From: Clostridiales bacterium
GTDB lineage: Bacteria > Bacillota > Clostridia > Peptostreptococcales > Anaerovoracaceae
Length of the DNA stretch: 41,129 bases
Assembly (NCBI GenBank): GCA_015058205.1
Contig: SVCS01000008.1
Span: 1 to 41,129, forward strand
Reading direction: 5' to 3'
In this document: positions 1 to 7,120 of the stretch, piece by piece
Layout: every line of letters begins with the position of its first letter
How positions within the stretch are numbered: position 1 is the stretch's first letter
Made by a program: the position numbers and the translations under genes
Notes under the pieces: model-generated
The model's database searches: none
What the model was told of the DNA's origin: nothing
What the model saw: the letters and a program-made list of their open reading frames with translations, nothing else

Positions 1-708
1 TGGTGCGGAGACGGCATCATCCTGCTGACGATGTGCATTCCTACACACGCCAGAGCTTCTGAGGCAGTTGCTCTTGAAATCGGTCACAGACTGGGACTGG
101 AAGATCCTGTTGTTATCAGTAAGGAAGTTCTCCATCCGGCAGAAGGCACTAGAATTGAGATGAAGGGAAAGGTTCCATTCGATATCGATCCTTCCACACT
201 CGAGATCCCGGCTCCGCCGCATCACCAGCCAGATGCTGTTCTCTACAAAGAGTTCGAAGAGCATCCAATGGTAGTTGTATGCGGAACAGTTGGCAATGAC
301 GAACACTCCGTAGGTCTCCGTGAGATCATCAACATCAAGCACGGCGGAATTGAAAAGTGGGGCGTTAAGGTTAACTACCTCGGCACTTCCGTTCCTGTAG
401 AGAAGTTGGTTGACGCAGCAGTTGAGCTGAACGCCAATGCTATTTTGGCATCAACGATCATCTCACACGACAATGTTCACTACAAGAATATGAAGAGAAT
501 CAACGAGCTGGCAATCGAAAAGGGTATCCGTGACAAGGTCATCATCGCAGCTGGCGGAACACAGGTAATTCCTGAAGAAGCTCGCGAGACTGGCATTGAT
601 GAAGGATTCGGAAGAGACTCCCACGGTATCGACGTTGCTACATTCCTCTGTGAAGAAGCAATGAGAAGACGTGGAGAAGAACCTCCTGAAGTACAGGAAG
701 TAATCTAA
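1..708 (+). CDS. oraE: D-ornithine 4,5-aminomutase large subunit OraE, C-terminal part (5' truncated by window edge)
   Basis: The frame is open from base 1, so this is the last 235 residues of a protein of roughly 730-750 residues; the PLP-binding barrel lies outside the window. What remains is the B12-binding Rossmann domain. It shows the DxHxxG cobalamin motif (DEHSVG, codons 298-315) and, exactly 11 residues after the cobalt-ligand His, a Lys in INIKHGG (codon 337-339). In the characterised Clostridium sticklandii enzyme His618 and Lys629 have the same spacing, and that Lys forms the internal aldimine with PLP. The enzyme converts D-ornithine to 2,4-diaminopentanoate using adenosylcobalamin and PLP, with OraS as small subunit. 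The related KamE subunit of lysine 5,6-aminomutase is a separate short protein; here the frame continues upstream and the sequence is OraE-like. The next gene, 84 bases on, is the probable maintenance ATPase. Confidence 0.9.
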   Translation, partial: WCGDGIILLTMCIPTHARASEAVALEIGHRLGLEDPVVISKEVLHPAEGTRIEMKGKVPFDIDPSTLEIPAPPHHQPDAVLYKEFEEHPMVVVCGTVGNDEHSVGLREIINIKHGGIEKWGVKVNYLGTSVPVEKLVDAAVELNANAILASTIISHDNVHYKNMKRINELAIEKGIRDKVIIAAGGTQVIPEEARETGIDEGFGRDSHGIDVATFLCEEAMRRRGEEPPEVQEVI

Positions 709-792
709 TCACAATCAACAATAAAGACATTGCGGGAGTGTTCTGACGAACGCTCTCGCTCTGTCTTATTCATTAAAAAGGGATAAACAACA

Positions 793-2565
793 ATGAAAGT
801 AGACGTACTTGTAGCAGAAATCGGATCAACGACGACCGTAGTAAACGCATTCAGAAATATCGATAGTGAAAACCCGGAATTCTGGGCACAGGGACAGGCG
901 CCGACTTCCGTACTGGAAGGTGACGTCAGAGTGGGCCTGCAGGGTGCGATCGATGATCTGTGCGCGAAGAAGGGCATCGATAGCCTGGAATATGACGAAA
1001 TGCTCGCAACATCATCAGCGGCGGGCGGACTGAAAATGACTGTCCATGGACTGGTCTATGACATGACTGCCAGAGCTGCGAAAGAAGCAGCCTTGGGTGC
1101 CGGCGGCATCATTCACTTCGTGACAGCAGGCAAACTCAGGAGAACAGATCTGGCGAAGATCAAGGAAATACAGCCGAACCTGATTCTCATCGCCGGGGGA
1201 GTTGATTATGGTGAGCGGGATACCGCCATCGACAATGCGGAGAAGATCCGCAGCCTTGGACTGAAGACACCGATCATCTACGCAGGTAATATTGAAAACC
1301 AGGAAGAAATGGAACTGATCTTCGATGAGGAATCCGGACAGAAGCTCTACAATGTCGAAAATGTCTATCCTAAGATCGACGATATGAACGTTGAACCTTG
1401 CAGGAAGGTCATCCAGGATGCCTTTGAGGATCACATCACAAATGCTCCGGGAATGGAACATGTCCGCGACATGGTAAATGGACCGATTGTCCCTACGCCA
1501 GGTGCCGTTATGCAGGCGACAAAGCTTTTGAACGAGTGCCTCGGTGAAGTCGTCGTCATCGACGTCGGCGGCGCGACGACAGATGTCCATTCAGTGTGCA
1601 GAGAATCAGACAACGTCGCCAGGATTCTGACGGCACCGGAACCAATGGCCAAGAGAACAGTAGAAGGCGATCTGGGTGTTTACGTCAATAGAATGAAGGT
1701 CATTGAATCCATAGGTGAAGAGGAATTCCGCGAAAAGGCAGCGCAGGCCGGATTCGATCCGGATAAGACGCTGGAGACTTACAGGGCGATTCCTAAGAAT
1801 GAAGATGAAATCAAGATGGTCGAGATTCTGACGGAGGAAGCTGTCATGAAGGCAGTTGACCGCCACGCCGGCCAGATCAGATATATTTACGGTCCGAGCG
1901 GCCGCAGCACCGTTGCTGAAGGCAAGGACCTGACGCCGGTTAAATACATCGTCGGGACAGGCGGGGCGCTGACCAGGCTTCCGCACAGAGTCGATATCAT
2001 GAGCAGAATCTGCGAATACGATCAGACCGGGACCAAGCTGTTCCCGACCCACCATGCGAAGATTGCAGTAGACAATGACTATATCATGGCGTCCCTCGGT
2101 GTACTCAGCGTCAAGCACAGAGAGGGTGCGATCAAACTGCTCGAAAAGTCCCTTGGATTTGAGTTCGTGAAACTGGAAGAGGGGCAGTACGGGATCAAGT
2201 CCACCGCCCAGCAGGGAGAACTGACCGACGGACCTGCCGCTTTGGCGGATGTAGCAGCAGAGCTGGCCGAAAAAGACTCCGACCGCGAAGCCATGATCCA
2301 GCACATCCTGGAATGCGAAGAACAGGGTTACGACATGACGGCGTACAAGCTGGATTACGGTCTCATCACAGAGGAAGAGGCGGAAGCCATTGAAGCGGCA
2401 AAGGCAAAGGAAGAGGGAGAACGCATCATGGAGGAGGCGGCCCTCAAAGACCGCCGCATTGTCAGAGCCTGCGGCGTTGGAGAACTCGCAGAAGACGGAC
2501 GGCCGAAATGCAACCGCGAGTGCCACATATGCGCCCACGTGCACTGCCCGTTCAGAAACAAATAG
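793..2565 (+). CDS. GlmL/MutL-family ASKHA ATPase, probable reactivation factor of the ornithine aminomutase
   Basis: A 590-residue protein of the family named after GlmL (MutL) of glutamate mutase operons. The N-terminus has the ASKHA phosphate-1 motif (AEIGSTTT, residues 9-16), a phosphate-2 motif lies near residues 253-267 (VIDVGGATTD), and a glycine-rich adenosine motif near 386-392 (VGTGGAL). Family members sit beside B12-dependent mutase genes and are thought to exchange damaged cobalamin or chaperone the mutase; that role is inferred here from position directly after oraE. The last 35 residues are Cys-rich, with spacing C-x3-C-x2-C-x4-C, which could bind a metal or Fe-S cluster. The start follows AAAGGG 10 bases upstream. 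A strong terminator follows the stop, so this is the last gene of the ornithine operon at the left edge. Confidence 0.85.
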   Translation: MKVDVLVAEIGSTTTVVNAFRNIDSENPEFWAQGQAPTSVLEGDVRVGLQGAIDDLCAKKGIDSLEYDEMLATSSAAGGLKMTVHGLVYDMTARAAKEAALGAGGIIHFVTAGKLRRTDLAKIKEIQPNLILIAGGVDYGERDTAIDNAEKIRSLGLKTPIIYAGNIENQEEMELIFDEESGQKLYNVENVYPKIDDMNVEPCRKVIQDAFEDHITNAPGMEHVRDMVNGPIVPTPGAVMQATKLLNECLGEVVVIDVGGATTDVHSVCRESDNVARILTAPEPMAKRTVEGDLGVYVNRMKVIESIGEEEFREKAAQAGFDPDKTLETYRAIPKNEDEIKMVEILTEEAVMKAVDRHAGQIRYIYGPSGRSTVAEGKDLTPVKYIVGTGGALTRLPHRVDIMSRICEYDQTGTKLFPTHHAKIAVDNDYIMASLGVLSVKHREGAIKLLEKSLGFEFVKLEEGQYGIKSTAQQGELTDGPAALADVAAELAEKDSDREAMIQHILECEEQGYDMTAYKLDYGLITEEEAEAIEAAKAKEEGERIMEEAALKDRRIVRACGVGELAEDGRPKCNRECHICAHVHCPFRNK

Positions 2566-2590
2566 AAAAACAAAAACAAATAGAATAGCG

Positions 2591-2620
2591 AAAAAACCGG
2601 AGCCCCTTTCTCCGGTTTTT
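2591..2620 (+). terminator. Rho-independent terminator of the oraE-glmL-like operon
   Basis: A GC-rich stem (CCGGAG at 2597-2602 pairing with CTCCGG at 2610-2615) has a 7-base loop and is flanked by A5 and T5-6 runs, so the paired region extends through A/T pairs. It lies 26 bases after the stop codon at 2565. The flanking A-run could let it work on the other strand too, but no convergent gene is present. Confidence 0.88.
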
Positions 2621-2726
2621 TCTGTCGTTCATCATTATCATTATCTGTTTTGTGAGGAGGTGTGTCTTTTGACATTGTTATAATAGAACAATTAGTTGTC
2701 ATTTAGCGGTGGATTATGTGAAGGCT

Positions 2727-2755
2727 TTGTGAAGATGAAGAAATAGTGCTATACT
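2727..2755 (+). promoter_or_regulatory. Promoter of the MATE exporter gene
   Basis: TTGTGA at 2727-2732 and TATACT at 2750-2755 are separated by 17 bases. Transcription would begin near 2762 and give a leader of about 26 bases carrying AAAGGA (2771-2776). The match is good but not perfect. Confidence 0.6.
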
Positions 2756-2787
2756 GATTTTTGCATGAAGAAAGGACAAATGGCGAG

Positions 2788-4134
2788 ATGGCAAATCAGA
2801 TAGACATGCTGCACGGATCATTAATGAAGAAGCTGTTGCTCTTCGCGCTCCCGCTTGCTGCAACCGGTACGGTGCAGCAGCTTTTTAATGCAGCAGATGG
2901 GATCATCCTGGGCCATTTCGCAGGCAGTAATGCGTTGGCGGCAGTTGGAAGCACGGCGCCGATCATCAACCTGTCTATCAATCTGTTCATCGGATTATCC
3001 ATCGGCGCCAGTGTAGTCATCGCTCATTACATCGGTCAGGGCAGGTCAGACCGCATCAGTGACGCAGTGCACACCGCCGTGATTTTGTCTCTGATTGCAG
3101 GCGTGACGATTGCGGTGGTCGGTATCTGCATCAGCAGACCAATGCTGCACGCCATGGGCTCGCCTGACAATGTCATCGGACTGTCCACAGTTTATCTGCG
3201 GATCTTCTTCGCGGGCATGCCGTTCATGATGATCTACATCTACTTCTCGGCGATTCTGCGAAGCAAAGGCGATACGAAACGGCCGCTCCTGATTTTGCTT
3301 GGTTCGGGCATTGTGAAAGTGGCGGTCAGTCTGTTGTTCGTGGTGGTGCTCGGCATGAGCGTCAAGGGTGTTGCTCTGGCGACGATTATCGCCAACTTCT
3401 TGAACAGCGGAGCGTTGGTTTATCTTCTCATGCACGAGGATGGCCCATTCAGACTCAGGTTGAAAAAGCTCAAAATCACAAAAGAACATTTCATCAGAAT
3501 TCTCAAGATCGGCGTGCCCGCCGGAGTGCAGAGCATGGTGTTCTCCTTTTCCAATGTCATCATCCAGTCTACGATCAACGGATTTGGATCCGATGCGATT
3601 GCGGGATCTGCCGCGGCGGTCAATTATGAGTTTTTCTGCTATTTCGTATTGAATGCCTTCGGGCAGGCAGCGGTTACATTCACGAGTCAGAACTACGGCG
3701 CACAGAACGCCGGCCGGTGCAGGGAAGTGTTCAGGGACTGCATGCTGTTGGGGGCAGCGGCCATGTTCCTGTGCAACTTAGGATTCTTCCTAGGGCGGTC
3801 ATTCTTCGTGCTGGTGTTTACGACAGACGTCCTGGTGATCCCATGGGCCATGATCAGGTTCAGCCATGTGCTGATTTTTCAGTGGATCGCGTCATCCTAT
3901 GAAATCAGCGGTCAGTGCCTGCGCGGCATGGGTCACTCGCTTCTGCCGGCCATCATCTCTGTCCTGGGGACCTGCGTTCTGAGAATCGTGTGGATTTTCA
4001 CCATTTTTCAATTCTTCGCGACATTCGAAATGCTTATGAACATCTACCCGATCACATGGGCCGTTACGGGTATTGCGACGCTCATCTCATACGCAATTAT
4101 CAGCAAAAAAGAATTCAAAAAAATCAGCGGATAG
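2788..4134 (+). CDS. MATE family multidrug/toxin efflux transporter
   Basis: A 448-residue integral membrane protein with about 12 hydrophobic segments arranged as two similar halves, as in the MATE (DinF/NorM) family of Na+- or H+-coupled drug exporters. The N-terminal part reads like many clostridial MATE proteins (ALPLAATGTVQQLFNAADG, then an ILGHFAGSNALAAVG stretch). I start it at the ATG at 2788, which has AAAGGA 11 bases upstream; an in-frame TTG at 2761 would sit directly on the predicted transcription start and lacks a ribosome site. It has its own promoter, ends in a bidirectional terminator, and faces birA. The substrate cannot be told from sequence. Confidence 0.88.
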   Translation: MANQIDMLHGSLMKKLLLFALPLAATGTVQQLFNAADGIILGHFAGSNALAAVGSTAPIINLSINLFIGLSIGASVVIAHYIGQGRSDRISDAVHTAVILSLIAGVTIAVVGICISRPMLHAMGSPDNVIGLSTVYLRIFFAGMPFMMIYIYFSAILRSKGDTKRPLLILLGSGIVKVAVSLLFVVVLGMSVKGVALATIIANFLNSGALVYLLMHEDGPFRLRLKKLKITKEHFIRILKIGVPAGVQSMVFSFSNVIIQSTINGFGSDAIAGSAAAVNYEFFCYFVLNAFGQAAVTFTSQNYGAQNAGRCREVFRDCMLLGAAAMFLCNLGFFLGRSFFVLVFTTDVLVIPWAMIRFSHVLIFQWIASSYEISGQCLRGMGHSLLPAIISVLGTCVLRIVWIFTIFQFFATFEMLMNIYPITWAVTGIATLISYAIISKKEFKKISG

Positions 4135-4157
4135 CATACGCTGCCATCCGCTTTTTG
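4115..4157. terminator. Bidirectional terminator between the MATE gene and birA
   Basis: AGCGGAT (4126-4132) pairs with ATCCGCT (4146-4152) around a 13-base loop. T-rich sequence follows on the plus strand (CTTTTTG) and an A7 run precedes it, which is a T-run on the minus strand. The left arm includes part of the MATE stop codon at 4132-4134. The convergent arrangement with birA makes two-way use likely. Confidence 0.82.
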
Positions 4158-4167
4158 ATTTCCTTTT

Positions 4168-5157
4168 TTATAATCTGACAGACACTTCGCCGCTGGTCAG
4201 TGTCTGACGTGTGCCGTCTTCATATTCCACAATAAGGCCGCCTGCATCATCGATGCCGATTGCGCGCGCCTTTCGTCCGCCCAGTTCCTGGGTGGGGTCC
4301 TTGCGGTATGTGCCTGTGTAGACGGTGATTTTCCGGCCGATGACTATAGAGCGGCTGCGGTAGGAATCCATAAATCCAGATAAGTCCTTCGTGTAGCGGA
4401 GGACTTTTTCAGTGATGGATGCAGCGAGAAGGGATTTCGCATGGCCATCAAGACCTTCTTCAGAAATGCTGCCGGCAATACCGGCAAGCTCAGGCGGGAA
4501 ACTCTTTTCCGAGGTGTTGATGCCGATTCCAATAATCAGGGAATCAATCTGACCAGTTTCAAAATCTGTGGTCGCCTCTGTGAGAATGCCGCAGACTTTT
4601 TTCCCTTCCAAATAGATGTCATTGACCCATTTGATATCTGTGGAACAGCCGCACAGCGCGTCAATCGCTTCGCTGGTCGCCGCGGCGGCTGCAACAGTGA
4701 CCATAGAAGATCTGCTGATGTCGAAGCCCGGCCGGATGACGATGCTGAGATACAGCCCGTCGCGAGGAGAGTAGAATCCGCGGCCGAGACGCCCCCTACC
4801 CGCTGTCTGCTGGCGGGCGATGACGACAGCAGGTGCATTGGTGTTTTCATCGAGAATCAGGCGGCGCGCTTCCAGATTTGTTGAATCGATGACATCGTAA
4901 ACAAACAGGTTCATACTGCGCAGATCGGCAGGCAGTGCATTTCTGACGGCGTCTTCGCTGACCGCCGTTCCTTCCGATGGCATCATATATCCTCTGTTTG
5001 TGACAGCATCGATTTCATAGCCTTCATTTCGCAGTGACTTGACTGCCTTGCAGACGGCAGCTCTTGATACGCCGAGCTGACCGGAAAGCTCTTCTCCGGA
5101 AATATATTGGTCTCTGTTCTTGTTCAGCGCTTCCAGCACTGCATCTTTTACCGCCAT
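4168..5157 (-). CDS. birA: Bifunctional biotin-[acetyl-CoA carboxylase] ligase / biotin operon repressor BirA
   Basis: A 329-residue protein. An N-terminal winged-helix domain (about residues 5-60; helix-turn-helix near 17-50, SGEELSGQLGVSRAAVCKAV) is followed by the biotin protein ligase catalytic core: GRGRLGRGF at 120-128 (biotinyl-AMP loop), KWVNDIYLEGKKVCGIL at 176-192 with the catalytic Lys, and a small SH3-like C-terminal domain. It makes biotinyl-5'-AMP and attaches biotin to acceptor lysines; with the DNA-binding domain present it probably also represses biotin genes, though none are in the window. The start at 5157 is fixed by a strong GGAGGAG ribosome site; an upstream ATG at 5184 would only add a Cys/Arg-rich tail and lose that site. 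Confidence 0.93.
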   Translation of the reverse strand: MAVKDAVLEALNKNRDQYISGEELSGQLGVSRAAVCKAVKSLRNEGYEIDAVTNRGYMMPSEGTAVSEDAVRNALPADLRSMNLFVYDVIDSTNLEARRLILDENTNAPAVVIARQQTAGRGRLGRGFYSPRDGLYLSIVIRPGFDISRSSMVTVAAAAATSEAIDALCGCSTDIKWVNDIYLEGKKVCGILTEATTDFETGQIDSLIIGIGINTSEKSFPPELAGIAGSISEEGLDGHAKSLLAASITEKVLRYTKDLSGFMDSYRSRSIVIGRKITVYTGTYRKDPTQELGGRKARAIGIDDAGGLIVEYEDGTRQTLTSGEVSVRL

Positions 5158-5256
5158 GTTTCTCCTCCTGCAAAGGCAACGCACTATGTTTCTATATGCA
5201 CAATTGTAAACCTGCAGCAGATGATTATCAACCGCCAGATGAACGCAAGATACTCT

Positions 5257-5285
5257 TTGCCACTGCCCTAGAATGCGTATATAAT
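5257..5285 (+). promoter_or_regulatory. Promoter of the heterodimeric ABC exporter operon
   Basis: TTGCCA (5257-5262) and TATAAT (5280-5285) with the ideal 17-base spacer. Transcription would start near 5292, leaving a leader of about 68 bases before the GTG start at 5360. No clear operator palindrome or local regulator gene was seen. Confidence 0.75.
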
Positions 5286-5359
5286 GTAACTGCTATGAAG
5301 AAAAAGGATGACAGAAAAGAATAAAGCTGCAGCCGTTGCAAGGATATTAAGGGGTATCA

Positions 5360-7120
5360 GTGAAAACCGTCTTCAGTTATTACAAAAAATATATACCATT
5401 CATGTTCATCGTGCTGGTTGCCCTCTTCGGGCAGGTCTGGTGCGAACTGTCCCTGCCGAATTATATGTCAGATATTATCGATAACGGTATTGTCGCAGGG
5501 GACATGAACCATATCAAGAGTGTTGGAACAATTATGATTCTGGTTGCCGCAATGGCGGCAGTCTGTTCTATTACCGGCAGCCTTTTTGCGACACTGACCG
5601 CGGCGAAGAGCGCGCAGCGGATCAGAGGGGACATCTTCCGCAAAGTCACATCGTTCAGTTCTGCGGAACTGGAGAAGTTCTCCACAGCATCTCTCATTAC
5701 AAGATCTACAAACGATGTGCAGATGGTGCAGCAGGCCACAACGATGGCGCTGCGCATGATGCTGTTCGCACCGCTGATGGGAATCGGGGCAGTGATCATG
5801 GCGCTTCGCACCAGTGTTTCTCTCTCCTGGACCATAGCGCTCGCGCTCATATGCGTCCTGGGACTGATGCTGTTCTCTTTTGCTGCAGTATTTCCGAAGT
5901 TCAAAGTTATGCAGGAAAAGCTCGACAGGGTGAACCTGATTATGAAGGAACGGCTGTCGGGAACGCTGGTAGTCAGGGCGTTCAGAACGGAGGCAAAAGA
6001 AGAGGGCCGTTTCGACGATGCGAATATAGATTTGACCAAACTGTATATATTCGTCAATAAGTGCCTGGCGTTCCTGCTTCCGACGATGACATTCATCATG
6101 AGCGGCGTAGGACTGCTGATCATATGGGCAGGTGCGCATCTCATTGAGGCGGACAAGCTCATGATCGGTGATATGCTGGCCTATCTTCAGTATGCGATGC
6201 ATGTCATCATGTCATTTATGTTTGTTACCATGATATTTATCATGCTTCCGAGAGCTGCGGTTTCCATGAAGAGAATCGGGCAGGTTCTTGATACGAAGCT
6301 CTCCATTATGGATCCATCAGATGCAAAGGCAATAGAGCCAGGTTCTGAATACACCGTTGAATTCAGAAATGTTTCTTTCAGCTACCCTGATTCAGAAGAG
6401 AAAGTACTGGACAACATCAGCTTCACAGCCAGACCTGGACAGACAACCGCAATCATCGGAGGAACTGGAAGCGGCAAATCGACACTGATCAATCTCATCC
6501 CGAGATTCTATGATGCCACAGAAGGACAGGTGCTTCTGGGAGGTACTGATGTTAGAGATTTGGAACAGACAGAGCTGCGCAGTCACATTGGCCTTGTTCC
6601 CCAGAAAGGCATCCTCTTCAGTGGGACAATAGAGAGCAATCTTCGTTACGGCAATGAAAACGCATCAGAAGAAGAGCTTGTAAAGGCGGCGGAAATTGCG
6701 CAGGCCATGGAGTTTATCAGTGAAAAGCAGAATGGATTAGAGGAAGAAATCGCGCAGGGAGGCACGAATGTATCCGGCGGGCAGCAGCAGAGACTGTGTA
6801 TCGCGAGAGCACTCGTCAAGAACCCGGATGTGCTCGTCTTTGATGACAGTTTCAGCGCCTTGGATTTCAGTACAGATAAAGCGCTGCGAAAAGCGCTCAA
6901 GGAAGAAATCGGCGGACGAACATACATTATCGTAGCACAGCGTATCAATACAATCATCGATGCGGAACAGATTGTCGTTCTGGACAATGGCCGCGTAGTG
7001 GGACTGGGAACACATGAAGAACTCCTCAAGTCCTGTGAAATATACAAGGAAATCGCCCTTTCACAGCTGAACGAAGAAGAGCTCAGCAAGGCTGCGGCAT
7101 CCGGAAAGGAGGTGCACTGA
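5360..7120 (+). CDS. ABC exporter half-transporter with a degenerate ATPase site (heterodimer subunit A)
   Basis: A 586-residue half-transporter: six membrane helices (about residues 12-300), then a nucleotide-binding domain with Walker A GGTGSGKST near 366-374, Q-loop VPQK, signature VSGGQQQR near 471-478, and Walker B VLVFDDSFSALD. The usual catalytic Glu after Walker B is Asp (DD), and the switch His is Gln (VAQRI, about residue 527). This pattern marks the degenerate-site subunit of heterodimeric exporters of the BmrC-BmrD and TM287-TM288 type. The start is GTG at 5360, chosen because of AAGGGG at 5349-5354. The stop overlaps the next gene's ATG (TGATG), so the two are translationally coupled. 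Likely role: drug, lipid or peptide export; substrate unknown. Confidence 0.9.
   Translation: MKTVFSYYKKYIPFMFIVLVALFGQVWCELSLPNYMSDIIDNGIVAGDMNHIKSVGTIMILVAAMAAVCSITGSLFATLTAAKSAQRIRGDIFRKVTSFSSAELEKFSTASLITRSTNDVQMVQQATTMALRMMLFAPLMGIGAVIMALRTSVSLSWTIALALICVLGLMLFSFAAVFPKFKVMQEKLDRVNLIMKERLSGTLVVRAFRTEAKEEGRFDDANIDLTKLYIFVNKCLAFLLPTMTFIMSGVGLLIIWAGAHLIEADKLMIGDMLAYLQYAMHVIMSFMFVTMIFIMLPRAAVSMKRIGQVLDTKLSIMDPSDAKAIEPGSEYTVEFRNVSFSYPDSEEKVLDNISFTARPGQTTAIIGGTGSGKSTLINLIPRFYDATEGQVLLGGTDVRDLEQTELRSHIGLVPQKGILFSGTIESNLRYGNENASEEELVKAAEIAQAMEFISEKQNGLEEEIAQGGTNVSGGQQQRLCIARALVKNPDVLVFDDSFSALDFSTDKALRKALKEEIGGRTYIIVAQRINTIIDAEQIVVLDNGRVVGLGTHEELLKSCEIYKEIALSQLNEEELSKAAASGKEVH

Noticed and set aside
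1..708. Assignment of the first gene as KamE (lysine 5,6-aminomutase small subunit)
   Set aside because: The frame runs on upstream without a start, and the EHSVGLREIINIKHGG region resembles OraE rather than KamE, which reads more like AHTVGIDAIMNMKG.
1606..2544. A 312-codon open frame on the minus strand inside the GlmL-like gene
   Set aside because: It lies antisense to a well-supported ASKHA protein, is Phe/Arg/His-rich without domain motifs, and has no ribosome site; a shadow frame.
2669..2684. TTGACA and TATAAT close together upstream of the MATE gene
   Set aside because: They are separated by only 4 bases and cannot act as one promoter; TTGTGA-17-TATACT downstream is better.
5204..5212. 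TTGTAAACC, identical to one half of the BirA operator consensus, in the birA upstream region
   Set aside because: No matching GGTTTACAA half-site is found at the required 14-16 base distance, so autoregulation is not supported.
5461..6202. Two long minus-strand frames inside ABC subunit A
   Set aside because: Both are antisense to a clear ABC exporter and show no motifs or ribosome sites.
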